A DNA stretch of 64,000 nucleotides from Eulemur rufifrons. Taxonomy: Eukaryota > Chordata > Mammalia > Primates > Lemuridae. A program made the position numbers and the translations under genes. The stretch lies in assembly GCF_041146395.1 (NCBI RefSeq), contig NC_091010.1:50426001-50490000 (forward strand), written 5' to 3'. Below the pieces are notes generated by a model that ran no database searches, was not told the origin of the DNA, and worked only from the letters and a program-made list of their open reading frames with translations. This document shows positions 35,201 through 50,200 of the stretch, piece by piece; positions within the stretch are counted from its first letter, which is position 1, and the number at the start of each line of letters is the position of its first letter.

Positions 35201-38200
35201 ATAGTATGTGTAGTCTAATTCCTTTTGGGGTATGTGTGCACTTATAAGTAAATTTATATTTCTCTATTTATTTGTTTATACTTATATACACACACATATA
35301 TTTGCATAGGAAGAAGCCTGGAAACAGACATATCAAAATACTAAGTAGATTCTGGTTGATTTAAATTTTTTTCCCTTTTGTTTATCTGTATCTCTAATTT
35401 CATTCTGTATTTCTACTTGTATAATAAAAAGGATTTTTTTAAAAAAGCAAGGCGTTTTAAAAAAATCAGGCAAACCCATTTTCTAATCAGCCCTGTCTGT
35501 CACCTCTTGGCTTCGACAAATGGTTTAATCTCTCTAAGCCTCGGTTTCCATCTGTTTAGTGGGACAGGAAGACCCACCTCACTGAATTACAATGGAGACC
35601 ACATAACAATGAATAGTAGCTTTGTAGTGACAGACAAACATGTAAAGCAGTTTTTTATCACTTTGGCTTTGGCAGATTCTAAGGTTGACACTGCACTTAT
35701 TATTTTCCTCCCTCTGTTATTATTTAGAGGTGGAGTCTTCCAAAAAACAAGCAGAACTTGATAAGAAAGCAATGGATGAGCTTCTGCGAGAAAGAGACAT
35801 ACTGAACAAGGTGAGTTTGTTACAGTAACGTTGGTGAATAAATGTCTTTCTTTAGTGCTATAATATTTGCCTATAACCAGTTGTACGGGGAAAGAAAACT
35901 CGGAGGCAAACAAAAGTAGATTGGAATAAATAACAGTGCTTAATTTTCCTCTAAGCAGCTGCCTACAGTCTACCACTCGCTGGCCATAAATTGAAACTGC
36001 ATTATCACCTGTGAACACAAAACGACTTTGGAGAATTAGCATATAAACCAGCAGGGGATTTTGGAGCAGCATTTGTGGATTCCGTCTTCATTGCTGATGT
36101 GTTATTTGGCATCCTAAGCAGTTGAACAACATTTCTGAATTGAATATCTATAATCTACAACTTTTGCTAATCCAAAAATTACAAGCGAGCACTAATTAGA
36201 TTTTAACTCTGAGGTGTTAGGTATAAGAATGGCAGATTGGTGACATGAAACTTCTAAGCTTTTCTCCATCTTTCCAGAATTGTTGTGGGTTTTGGTTTTT
36301 GTTCTAGGTCCTTATCTCATCTTATCTTTGAGCTCCATGTGGCTCAAAGCTGAGGGAGGGGTGGGGGAGCTTGAAGGCAGAGACCTGGAGATTCTCCGTT
36401 AAATGCAGGAGGATTTTTTTCCTACCCGCCTTTCAGAATTGACAGCCAGGTTTAGGAGATTAACTACTTTCAAGTATTTAGGGTAATTTTCCTACAGGAA
36501 GGAAGAAGCCACAGGCCAGGTGTGGAGGGAGGAGCCTGCTTCCACTGTGGACGGTATGATGGCTTTTGGCCAAGACAGCTTTGTCTCATCGAAGTAGAAA
36601 TGGCTGATCTTTGTTCATTCTGACTTTCATTATTTTTTTAGCTTTCCAAGAATCGAACAAACATTAACAAAATAGACTATACTTTAGCCTAAAGTAAGTA
36701 GACTATTTAGAGAATCTCAGGAAATGGTAGGAGATTAGTTAGGTCTTTACATGCTAAAACCTCTTTTAAAAAAATCATTGAAGTTTTTTTTTTTTTTAAA
36801 TAATCCTGGACACTATTCTTTTATTCTATAAACTTGTATATAAAAACAATAATATTGGGTTCAGATTTTTAAATTTATTTTTAACACACAACATTTGATC
36901 CATTTATATTTTATATCAGTAAACAACCAACAGGTTTTCTACCCCAATAAGACACATAGCACAAGGGTCATTTTATATTTATTTGTTTGATTTGATTAAT
37001 GTCAATTTCTTCCTTTAGGGCAGGGTATACTTTTTTTTCCCCTTTCCTGGCCATTGTGTTCTTAGTGCCTAGCACAGCACCCAACTCTGCAGGTAGGCAA
37101 GCAACTTTTATTGATAGTACATTCTTTCCCCACTGACTTGAAAGGCCACCTTCATCCAAAGAATGAGTGACATAGTGTTGACCGGCAGCAACATGAATAT
37201 ATTTTGGTTCTTTCAGTGTCCTGTTGAAGCGGCTTTATCTTTTACAGAATGAATGTTTAACCCAACACCTACCTGAAAATAAAGTTGGCCTTTTCTACTT
37301 TCTACATCGTCACCCAACCAACGTTTAATGAGCATTTTACTGGTGTATAGTCCAGTGGCTTTCAGACCTAGCTGCAGGTTCTGTGTTGGTTAGAGATTCG
37401 AGAAGCAACTGTAAGGTACCTCATGGAACTCAAGGGTACAGCTGGGCCTCATCAACTGGTTGGAACCTGGCCTAGCACTCGTGGAATGAAAGCCTTTTCT
37501 CTCCATCGGTAGACTTCCTGATGAGTTTTTGATTCATTCTTCTTTCAGTGAAGACTGTCTCTGTTTTCCAGTCCATTCGGCAAACAATAGCTGTCACCAA
37601 CAGCTCCCCAGTTTACATCTTCTATTGAACTGTGAAAATCTAAAGGCTGTATTTCAAAAGTCCCTGGGAAGGGTCATTTAGTCCATTCAGTTGTGGCTAA
37701 AGAGGTGGACACTCTTGCATGAGCACGGTTGCCAGATTGCCGTGCTATTAGGCCTGTATTTCAGAGGAACTTGGGCAGGCAACCCAAGACATTTCCGCTG
37801 CAGCATCAGAAATCACCTATACACCTTTTAAAAAATGTAGGTGTTTGGGTCATATCCCAGACCCACTGAATCAGAAACTCTGAAGTTGGAACATCGTCAC
37901 CTGCATTTTAGAAAAAACTAGGCTAATTTTTTTATTGTGGTAAAATACACATAACACAAAATTAGTGAAATTTAGCATATTCACAATGTTGTGCAACCAT
38001 CACCACTATCTAGTTCCAGAACATCCTTATCACCCCAACAGGAAACCCTGTACCTGTTCAGCAATTACTCCCCATTCCCCTGTGCTTCCACCCCTGGCAG
38101 CTGCTAGTCTTCTGTCTGTTTCTATGGATTTGACTATTCTGATATTTGTATAAACAGAATTATACATTATGTGATCTTTTATGTCTAGCATCTTTCACTC

Positions 38201-41200
38201 GCAACAGTGTTTTCAAGTTTCATTCATGTTGTAGCAAGTGTCTGTACTTCACTCCTTTTTATGGCTGAATAATATTCCACTAGATGGATATACTATATTA
38301 TTTATTTATCAGTTGATGGACATTTGGGTTGTTTCCATCTTTTGTGAATAGTGCCACTATGAATATTCATGTACAAATTTTTGCTATCATTTCTTTTGAA
38401 TACATACCTGGAAGTGAACTATTGTTGGGTCATATGTTAATTCTAGGAACCTGTATTTTAATAAGCTGATTTTGTATCTTACATTGTCGTCAAAGCCCAA
38501 GTTATGTGATTAGGTTCAGTTGTTCCAACCTCACGAGATAAAGGCTAGAGCTGGGATGGAGGTTAAAAGTATGGATGTTGGGGTCAGCTGCCCATGGATT
38601 CAGATTCTGGCTCTGCCACTTCTCTGTTGCGTGAACTTGTAGGCAAGTAGCTTAACCCTTCATTCTCAGTTTCCCGACTCCTAATGTGGGAGCAACATAG
38701 TGCCCATTTCTTAGGGATGCTGTGGTTGCTAAGTGCACTTATACGTGCGTTTAAAGTGCCTTGTGCAAAGTTAACATAACAAGCTCTTAAATAAGCTTAG
38801 AGAATATGATTATTTTTGTTCATCCAAAAGACAAGCCATCTAGTTATTTTAGGAAGGAGTCAGGGGGTAAACTTAGCCAGAAATCCTCAAACATTATGAG
38901 TAATGTGACTGCTTTGTTGCCCTTATTTTTAGAATATGCTTAAGGCGGTCAACGCGACCCAGAAGCAGATAGACCTGGTAAAGCTCCATGAGCAAGCCAA
39001 GAGGACCTTGGAGGAGGAAATCCAGAACTACAAGGACGAGGCTCAGAAGCAGAGAAAGATCATCTTCCAACTGGAAAAGGAGCGAGATCGGTACATCAAC
39101 GAAGCCAGCGACCTGACTCAAAAGGTAAGGCGCTCAGTGATGTGGTGGATGGAGCACAGGCACACTCTTTCCTGCACATTTCTGATTGTCACACACTGCT
39201 GCAAAGAGCAGTTATTCCGATTTCTGCTTATGGTTTGCGTGAGGATTTAAGAGTAATGATGTGGATGGAATACAAGCTGTTTCGCCGCTGGTCCTGGGCC
39301 AAATTGTGAAACGGACGACGCGTGTGCTTTGCTTTCCAGGGCCTTCTTCCAACTTCTGGATTCTCCCTCTTCCCTGCTGCCCTGCTGCATAGCGTCCCTG
39401 GGTTGGACTCACTGGGGCTGCTGGTGGCATCATCATCTCTCAACCCTCTATTCTCCTCCTCCCCATCTGTCACTGAAACTCTTGTCTCCTCAGAGCAAGG
39501 ATTCCAACTGGTTGTTAGGAGAAGACAACCTAATTAAAGGACCTCAAATTAAGATGTAAGTGGCTACTGGCATCAGCTAGATACATCACACATTCAGAGC
39601 ATTTTTCATTTTAAAACTATTGGGAACAGAAAACCCTGCCACTCGTGGAAATCCATACACTGGGGAGCTGAGTTCTAGATCTCTAGTTCCTGTAAACTGC
39701 TTAAGGGGGAGAAGGCTCAAGGACATGACAACAAGAGTGACTTAGGGATGTGGATTGTACTTTAACCAGCTGTCTTAGTGCATCGCCTGCATTAAGCATG
39801 AGTGGTTAAAGTAGGACTCTCTTTAGTGCATTTGCAGATGACACAGAACAGTGGTCCAGGGATGCGGGTGGGGGGCTGGGGGATGCAGAAAAGTTTTAGC
39901 TATGAGGCTGAGAAGAGATTTTGGGAGAAAAGACTCTAATTACTCCCACCCTCCCACACCCCCCAGCAAAACATCTGCTATGCACTGTAAGACCTTCTTC
40001 CATCTCTTCAGTGAAATCCACAGTAAATTCTATGGTGTTGACCAATGCTCTTGCATACTTAAGTTTGGTTTTGTTTCTTGGAGTGAAATCCCAAAGAAGA
40101 TGACAAGGTGACAGGCAATATATGTATATATTTTTTTGAGACAGAGTCTTACTCTGTTGCCCAGGCTAGAGTGCCGTGGCATCAGCCTAGCTCACAGTAA
40201 CCTCAAACTCCGGGCTCAAGTGATCCTCCTGTCTCAGCCTCCCAAGTAGCTGGGACTACAGGCACATGCCACCATGCCCGGCTAATTTTTTCTGTTTTTA
40301 GTAGAGATGGGGTCTTGGTCTTGCTCAGGCTGGTCTGAAACTCCTGACCTCAAGCAATTCTCCCACCTTGGCCTCCCAGAGTGCTAGGAATACAGGAGTG
40401 AGCCACCGCACCCGGCCGACAGCCAGCATTTTAATTGTACACATAAAGAAAGTGGAAAACAAGCTTTACTAACAGGAAATCAGCTTCTTTCCACTTAGAC
40501 TAAATCCATACTGAGCAGATGCTTGCAGAAGCTGCTGGAGGAGCACCAGTGCTGTGCTCCACCCGGCCCCAGCAGGACAATGGTCCCCCAGGGATTCTCA
40601 CACCCCTGACTGGGAGCCACTGGAGTACAGCATATTCCCCTTCTGACTTAATCATCTTAGAAGCTCTGCTGATAGATTTGCTGACTCTGAGAGGACTAGT
40701 TGTCAGGTCAAGCACTCGAATTCTCGACTTTGTACTAGCACATAAGTTCTGTGTTCGTCATCTTACACTGTAACAAATAACCTGCAAACCTCAGTGGTTT
40801 GCAGCAAGAAAGATCTATTTTTTGCTCACATTAATGGCCTTTGAGGGTCAGATGCAGCCCTGCTTCATGTTCTTTTCATTCTAGGCTGACTCTGTCGGGA
40901 TGCACTGGCCTTTCGACAAAGGGAAAAGAAGGGAAGAGAGGACCCTCTGAGCTCCTGCAGACAAGGGGAGGGCACAGGGCCTGTCCACTCATATTCCACT
41001 GGCCAAAGCAAATCACATGGCCACAGCTGACATCCTGGGTGGGAGTGTGGTCCTTCTAAGGGAAGGGCCTTGTAGGGTGAGGCAGCGAATATATTTGACC
41101 ATATAATATCATCTATTGCAGCCTCCTATTGCATCTTCCTGATAAGCAGGCTCTCTCCATTCCTGGCTGCCGCCATGCCACCACCAGAGTGAACTCTTAA

Positions 41201-44200
41201 AAATTCCAATGTGGTTTTATTATTACTCTGGCTTTACGAACCTCTGTCACCTCTCAGCTCTCTCGGGCAGTGCTTTCTAACATTTTTCTCCTTGTAGCAC
41301 AGGTAGAAAATCGCATATCAATGGCATATTTGAATAAGGGGATGAAGATGTTCAGGGCTAGAGGGGACTAACCCCGGGATGCCAGCTGCCCAGGTCCCAC
41401 CTGCCCATCTGTGGGTAGAGTGCATCAGTATTTTGGTACATACATGGAACCCATGCAAGGCACAGAAGTTGGGACACTCTGACCTATAGGATAGATTTCA
41501 GGCTCTTTCTTCTCCCTGGAAAGTCCTTCCTCCTCTTCTCTGCGTGGCAAACTCCTGTTCATCCTTTAAGACCTGGCTCAAATGCTCAGACCAAGCCTCC
41601 TCTGATTCCCTTGGTGGAGCTAGGCACGTCCTACTTTATGAATTTGTTGGCGTCTCTGGAATGACACTTATCAACCTCTAGTGTAATTATTTGTTTGCGT
41701 ATTGGTTTTCTCTACTTTGCAGTGAGCTCTTGGGAACAAGGACTTTGTCCCATCCATTTCTTTATTTCTAGCATCCTGGCACACAGCACTAAAAAACTGT
41801 TTCTCAAACAAATGGATAGATCATGAGTGTAAAAAGAACACAGCCATTCTGGGATTACAGATGTGAGCCACTGCACCCAGCCCAATATTTGGGTTTAAGT
41901 TCCTCAAATCTCCACTGATAGTCTGCTATATCAACCCTGCAGTTGGGATTGTACTTTGAGGAGCCGGCACGGGGTGTGAGGTAACACGTCCTAGAAAAGG
42001 ACTGTATGTGCAAGAGACAAGATGCCACTGGGAGTCCAGAGTGCTATGGCAACAGGAAACCAGAGCCACAATGAGTAGGAGAAATACAATCCCTCCAAGA
42101 ATTCTCAGAGATATCAGGAAGGATGTTGGGCTTCTTAGCAATAGAATGGGAATTCTGGACTTCTTGTTGTGAAGGATAGGGTGACCCCAGTAGGATATAG
42201 GACTGTCATCTTGGTTATGTTTAATAAGTCCAAGATGGCATCATCTCTAGGAAAAAGCAAAGATGAAATAAAAAGGAAGAGATGGATAGAATAAGGAACA
42301 ATTGTGAAGAAACTGAAAAACAAATCAACAAAACCCAAACAAAGTGAAAGCAAACCATAGCAGATTGAAAACCCACACTGAAGCCAGTAAAGAACAGAAC
42401 ACCTGGAGTGCAAACTAGGAGAGTTCTCTTAGAATGAAGAGAAAAACATTTAAATATAATAATGGTCACAGAGAAGATAAGAGATAAGAAGGGCAGAGAG
42501 TAGAAGCCACTACAGAGCGTTGGTTTCTGGTGGTGGAACCAAGCCCAGATCAAAGATGTCATGGGAAAATATTTTCTGGAGTTGGAGAACTGTACATGCA
42601 GCCTGACCATGTGGCAGAATCAGGGACAGGAGACTCTCATACAGACCTGCCCTGGAGGAGAGTCCTTGTGTGTGTGTGTGTGTGTGTGCGTGTGTGTGTC
42701 TGTGTGTGTGTTACCCACCATGGTGGAGAAAAGTAGTCTCTGAGAATCTAGGCAAGAAGAAAAAGCAGACACGTCGTTGCCTTTTCTTAATAGGAAAAAG
42801 AATGGAAGGAAAGATATCAACATATTAATAGTGGTTATCTCTGGGTTGTAAGGATATGTATTATTTTAATTTTCCCCTTTTGTGCTTTTGTATTTTTCAA
42901 AATTTCTAAAATGAGTATGTATTACTTAGTATCCTGATAAAAAATAAATAAGCAATATTAATAACACCTTGCCCTTCCTTCAAGGACCATATAAAATTCC
43001 ACTCTTCCCAAGGAGCTTTATCAAACATAATCTCAAGCTCCCCTGTCCTTGGTTCCCCTCTCTGGCAGCTGGGGAATCCCGTGTTAACCTACCATTATTT
43101 GGCATGTCTGTCTCACTCTACTCTCTGCTCCCTGGGGGCAGGTCTTCTTCAATTTGAAGTTCTTCACATTATTTATTTATTAAATAGCTACTCACATATT
43201 TTTTGAAAGAATGAATGAAAAACATAATTGGACATCTGAATTAATTAGTTGAAGACTCACTTTTAAGTATCTATATTAAATTCTTCTACAATAGTATGTT
43301 TACTTATCACTGTGGGTCTGCCCTCCCTTTAAAGTCTTGTGAAATGCGTTGCCACAACAGAAGATCTTACCTGAATTATTCTCAGCATTTTTAGCTGGAA
43401 GTGACTTCTAGGCATGGTTTCTTCTTCTTTCTGGGCTGCAAAAACATCAACATTTGCCTTCTGGTTCTTTCTGGCTTAGAGAAAGAAAGGTGAAATCTAA
43501 GATGCTGAAAGTCTACATTACATTTTATTAATTGAACTTAGCATTTGCAAATGAGAAAGCAGATCCCCCACCCTTCTTTTTGCCGGAACTAGATGGCTCA
43601 GAATCCCCAACCTTTTCTTACTTATGTCTTTTTCTTAGTTAACACTTGACATAATAATGTTGCATAATAAACAGCCACAAAATCTCAGTGACATGCAAAA
43701 TCAAGCATTTATTTTTCACTCATACACCAGCAGCTGAGTGAGGGTCAGCTGACCTAGGCTAGGCTTGGTTGGGCTTGGCTTTTGGGCCTGGGTCCAGTTC
43801 AGAACCACAAGTTTCTCATGGAGAAAGGAAGGAGAGCAATACCTCACCCACACTAGTACATTTCATGTCTCTCTACTTGCCTAATGTTCCGATATCCTAT
43901 TGGCTATGGTGAGTCACATGGCCAAGTCCAACATCAACAGCATGGGAAATATACTCCTTCCATGAGGTTGTGGGACGAGGGAAGAGAGTGAATATTTATT
44001 GAACCATAAGATAATCTACTCCATGGGTTCACTACTTTTTGTCTTCTTGATTTTTCCTTTGTTGCACTCTAAATATTTTTTTCTTTTTTTAGAGACAGGG
44101 TCTTGCTCTATGGCTCAGGCTGGAGTGCAGGCATTGATCACAGCTCACTACAAGCTCTAACTCCTGGGCTCAAGCAATCCTCCTGCCTCAGCCTCCTGGG

Positions 44201-47200
44201 TAGCTGGGACTACAGGCACATGCTACCATGCCCAGCTAATTTTCTTTTTGTAGAGATGGGGTCTTACTATGTTGCTCAGGCTGGTCTCAAACTCCTGGCC
44301 TCAAGCCATCCTCCCACCCTGGCCTCCTAAGGCACCAGGATTACAGGTATGAGCCACTGTGCCTGGGCACTCTAAATTTTACTATTCAGATAAATTGAGA
44401 GGCAGGAAGAATGACAATGTAAGTTGTGGTCCATCATATTTACTCCTTTCTGTACTTTTACAAATTCTAGGTCCTGGTTATTATTAAATCTGCTGAACAT
44501 TTTGTATATTATGCACTTACCTCATTTTAGGACCCCTCTTTTTTCATTCCAAATATTAAACTTCTGGCAGTTGCCTCCTAGACATTTTATGTGCCAAAAA
44601 GCATTCTTTTGCAATGAATTCCTACCAACAATTTTTTTTTAGCTGTTTTCTCATTTGCCTATAGCAGTGTCAAGCAAAGCTCTCTGGACAGAGTTTCCAA
44701 GAAATGAATAGTAATGTGCTTTCAAGGGCTTAGAAGCAAGCAGAGAAAGCAAAAAGTTGATTAAAGAAACATTGTCCACTGGATAGATATCTTCATAATG
44801 AAATAAAGCTCCTGTTTCTTTGATGTTAATTTGAATTTTATTCAGAGCATCTTTAATTGGGTAGAAGCCTAGAGAGGGGAATTAAGGACACACACACACA
44901 AATTATAAACTTTTTTGTGTTATAATAAAAGAAGTGTACAGCATATCATTACTTTCCTGCGGAACAGTGTTTGATTCCTAGAAAAATCAAATTAATTTTT
45001 AAGTACTAGTTATATAACATGACATCATGTAGCATAGCATAATAATCTGTTCACATTTATTAAATAATTAAATTACTGTGTGCTAGGTACTTATACAGTG
45101 GCACAAATATTCTCTCACTAAAACCTCATAATAACCCTTTGAAGTAGATACTATTATTTCCCCCATTCACAATAGAACATACTAGGTTATAAAAAAAGAA
45201 TAGAAGCATAGATAGATATGCCTCTCTAAATTTAAGATAGAGGATAAAATAAGAAAGCCAGAAAAATAGGGAAGACTCCACATTTCACATGCCTGGGCAC
45301 GGTTTGTGTTTTTTATTTTCAGAGAGCGAGTTTTCCAGTTTTTTTATGAAGGTAAAGGCATTGTCATCATTCAACCCATTGACATCGAGTCAGAAAAACT
45401 TATCTGAGAAGTTTATCGTACTGATATTTCATGAAATGTACATTAAAGGTAGAATGACCTACTTTCTTATCCTGCCCCAGTCCATGTGATGTTTTGGCCG
45501 TGCTGCAGTTTTCTAGTGTGCGTTATTGATTTTTTATCTCACTCTTATTTCCATTGGCAGGTTGTTTTAACAGAAAAAGAAAAGGTAGGAGTAGGTTATA
45601 AACCGGGACTGTACCCCCATCATGTACTGCAAGCATTTTCTGGGCTCCTCCGAAGCAGGCCTACAAATGCTAGGCGTCCCAGTTCCCTGCCTGTAATAAA
45701 ACTTTCTACATTCAGATCTGATTTATCTCATGAGTTGATTGGAGGTATCTGCGGATGTAGTAAATTAATTAAGCTCCAGCTCCACAGCTGGCATCCCGTG
45801 TCTCTGACATGCCACTTTTAACAGGGGACAGCAGCTTGCTGACAAGAGGTTTTGCTGCTACTTAACACTCTGTACATTTTATGAATTTTCAGGATTTCAA
45901 CTTCGGCGTGACGTTGGTTTGAATGATTTCCATCAAAATAAATGGAGTCCCAACACTTAGCAATAAATTGCTTTGTAAATTATCTTTTCCCTCTGGTTTC
46001 AATACTTGTTATTTTTTCATTGTCATTTAACTGAAATTCCTTTGATCTTCTTGGTGTCATGATGGGTTCTTATTACTCCCAGCTTCAAGAATCTGGGGGC
46101 AAGTGTGTGATTTTGTGCACTGTTGTGTGCAGAAAGATGGACCATGCTAGTTAGATTCTAAAAAAAAAAAAAAAAAATGCCCCCAGCTTCATCCTTTCTC
46201 TGGAACATTATTCTGTCTGTGCAAAGGATTATTCTTGTTATAATATTTCTCAAAGTGATTGAACAAACAATTTTGTCTTTTCTCTGATGTGCTGCTTGAT
46301 ATTCTGAATGCTGATGATGCTGTTCAAAATATTTTTAATCTATTCATTTCACTGACCTCAGAGAAGGTGATGGCTTATTTATAGAAAGGCCAAGTGTTAT
46401 GCTAGGGCAGTGCCTTTTCTTTAATAAAAAAGCAAACAAAGAACAGATCCAGTGATGGACATCTTATTTCAGTTTCAAATTTATTCCTAACTTAGACATT
46501 TGAACTACCAGTGTTGATATCTTAAAAGGCCTTAAAAACTACTCATTTTAAAGGATCATAAAGATGTGGATCAAATAAATGATGGAAGAAGGAACGGTAT
46601 TTTTTTTCATTTCAGATCTACCCACATGCCTTTTCCCCACACCTTGTCTTTGATTTTCTAATCTTCCTCCTTCTAGGCCCTAACCACCCATCCACACCAT
46701 TCACCAATGAGTCTGTATATATTCCTACCTGGGGCCATTTTCTTTCATTTGCTATCAAGTGTTTGATAGCAGTTGGTAACAATAACAGTAAAACAATAGT
46801 AAAAACATAAAAATGCTGTGTCTAATTCTAGTTGCATAAATTTTAAAAATTGGTTGAAACAGATAATTCTCTTGAAAATATATGCATCAAGGTTCGACTC
46901 AAGAAGAAGTAGAAATATTAGAAAGATCAATAACTATGGGAGCCGCTGAAAAAGTTGAGAGAGAATTAGCTCCAACACTGAGCACCCAATGAATTTAGAA
47001 CTGAGTTCCTTCAAACCTTTAAGAATCAGATAATTCTCATGTTATGTCATTTTTTTGTGTATGAATTTAGAAAAAGTGTTGCTTATGCCCTTTGTATTAT
47101 TTGGGGTAATATTGATAGGCATTGCTTTACTGATATAACTTGTGCCTTCTACAGTGGTCCCCAACCTTTTTGGGACCAGGAACTGGTTTCATGGAAGACA

Positions 47201-50200
47201 ATTTTTCCACAGACCTTGGGGTGGGGGTGGGGGTAGTGGAGGTGGAGCTCAGGCAGTGATGTGAGTAGTGGGGAGCAGCTGTAAATACAGATGAAGTTTC
47301 CCTCGCTCGCTGCTCACCTCTTGCTGTGCAGCCCAGTTCCTAACAGGCCATGGACCGGTACTGGTCTGCGGCCCAGGGGTTGGGGACCACAGTAATCTAC
47401 AGTGATAATGTACAAAGATTCCAGGCCTGGGAGAAGATCCTTAGGGTCCAACTTCACGTGAACCCTTGGTTGGCTATGGTTGATTAAGAAGGAAGAAGCA
47501 GTTCTCACAAATTATGCAAATCTCCAATATTAACTCCTTAGGTAACATGCATAGGTCTGTCCTCAGAAACTATCCATTAACCTTCTGGTCTTTGATTCTC
47601 CCATAACACCTTATGCGTATCTCAGTTTACTTGTACCCATTCCTTGATTATTCCTTCTATGGGGGGGGGTCACTCACTAGTGGTGAACTTGAAGGAAGGG
47701 AATGTGTACCCTCTTGTTTGTGTCACTCATGTGGTTGCCGTGGCAAGTTCCTCAGTACAAGTTCACTGAGTGAATGAATAAATGGGTGAGTGAATGAATG
47801 AGTGAACACAACGGTACTCTGTTCGCTTTAGGAAGGTAACAGAAAGCTTAATACTAAAATAGAACCAAAGGGAAAGCTATAGCCCTAGATCACTTAGGAA
47901 AATGCATGCAGAATCCTAAATGAAATTCTAGCAAACCAAATTCAATGTACATTAAAAGAATCATCCAGTATGACCAAAGCTGGTTTATCCTGAAACTGCA
48001 AGGATAGTTTTCTATTAAGAAGACTATTGCTGGCTGTGTGGAAATGTAAAGTGTTACAGCTATTTTGGAAAGCAATCTAGCAATATCTATTAAAGTTAAA
48101 AATATATATGTCTTTTGAGCCAGCTATTTCACTTCTTGGAATCCATCCCACAGAAATAAAAGTACAAGTGCAGGGGAACACATGTACAAAAATGTTTACT
48201 GCAGTATTATGGTTCGAAGTGGCAAAAAAAGTGGGAACAAAGTTAATGCCCATCAGAGGTGAAGAGTTAAGTATATAACGGTACACCCACACTGTAGGAT
48301 ATTATGCAACCTTTAAAGAGAATGAATTAAAGCAATTTCAGATGATTTGCACAAGGTGTTATTGAGTGATAAAAAGCAAAGTGCATATAATAAGATCCCA
48401 TTGGGCTAAAAAAATAAAAGCAAAACCCCAAAAGCAAAACAAAGCAAAACAAAAAACAAAGGAAAACAAACATATCTGTATCTGTATATTACTATTTGAA
48501 TAACTTTGAGAATATTACTTCTTTTGACTTCAATTTCCTTCTTTGTAAAATTGGGTGATGATAGCATACATTTTAAAGGATTTTTGTGAAGATTAAAGGA
48601 GTTAATACATGTAAAATGTCAGGTACATAGAAAGTACCTGATGAACATTAGCCATTATTATGTTTATTGACCTGAGTAGAATATGCAGAATTCAAAGAAA
48701 AATATGGATGGGCACATACTGGCTTGTTAACCTAGTTATGTTATGAGTAGATGAGGGGGTGATGTGGGTTGAAGGGAGAAGGAAATCCCAGTAATAAGGA
48801 AAAGAAAATAAATATGTATTTCACATTTATGAATTTATTTTAAATTATGGCACATGGAACTATGTATAAAGAAATTAAAAATGTTTTTAAAAGGAAAAAT
48901 TTATTACTAAGTACATCAAATCAGTTGATCCAGTAAGAAAAAATAGTACAAAATTACATATGTTGAAAACATTTACTAAAATTTAATACCATTCCTCCTT
49001 AAATATCTGTAAGAAAACTTTGAAAGGTGATTTTTTTTAAAGATATAAAGGATAAATATTTTAAACAATAGCCATCAATAGAACAGGGCTTCTCAAAGTG
49101 TATTTTCTGAAATAGTAATTCCACAAGTGGGAAAATAGGATCCTTATACAATAATTTGGGAACATGCTGACAAGTGGCCCACATCTGAATCATGGTGACT
49201 GTTGTGATGGCAAAGGTCCAAGAGGTCCTTTTCCACCTTTAGGCTCTAGGTAAAATGTCATTTCCTCAGAGGAACGTTCCATGGCCGTGTTACGTCAAGT
49301 ATGTCCCCTTCTCTCCACGCTCTGTCACACTGCTGTGCCTATGTCCTTCAGTTGCAATCATTAAAAAAGAAAACTCCATGAAAACACAGTGAAACCTTTT
49401 AAAGATTTTTTCCTTCCGTGTTCTAGCTGTTATTTACACCATAGTTTTATTGCTTTGATCAGTTTTCTTCTCTAAGATTTTTCTTCTTAAGAAATTTTTA
49501 AAGAAATTTATCCTTAAAAAAATCAATTTCTACGGATATTGCCACTGAGAGTCAGCGTTACGTAATTTCTGCTATTGGATTGCCTGTTGAGAGGTATTGA
49601 CTCAAGCTGGAATTTCAGGCCTACCTTTTTCATAGTTGCAAAAAGGAGATGATCATTCTTACATCCCATCTTTCCTGGAAGTATTTCATGCACACTAGAA
49701 CACTTTTTTTTTGAGACATGATCTCACTCTTGCCCTGGGTAGAGTACAGTGGTGTCATCATAGCTCACTGCAACCTCAAACTCCTAGGCTCAATTGATCC
49801 TCCTGCCTCAGCCTCCTGAGGAGCTGGGACTACAGATGCCAGCCTAATTTTTTAATTTTTTTTTTTTTTTTTTTTTTTATAGATACTGGGGTCTTGCTCT
49901 TGCTCAGGCTGGTCTTGAACTTCTGAGCTCAAGTGATCCTCTTGCCTCGGCCTCCCAAAGTGTTAGGATTACAGGAGTGAGCCACCGCACCCGGTTTAGA
50001 ATGCATTTCTTATGAAGTCCTTTGAGTTCCCCTGATGGAGCGAGTTTGATGTTGGCAAGACAGCGTTATGATCACTATCAGAGTTCAAAGCCCACTTTCC
50101 TGTCTTATGGTTAACTTTATAAAGCATCCAATGTGGCCAAACAGCTAAGTTATCATTTATCTTTCTTAGTGCTTTGTGTTAAGCCTATGGCTTTTTCTTT

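Noticed and set aside
35587..36072. Minus-strand open frame of 161 codons over exon 8
   Set aside because: No recognisable family, no splice or promoter context, and it overlaps a real exon on the other strand.
45486..45821. Plus-strand open frame of 111 codons in intron 9
   Set aside because: No family resemblance as a whole; only the 24 bases between good splice signals inside it were kept as a candidate.
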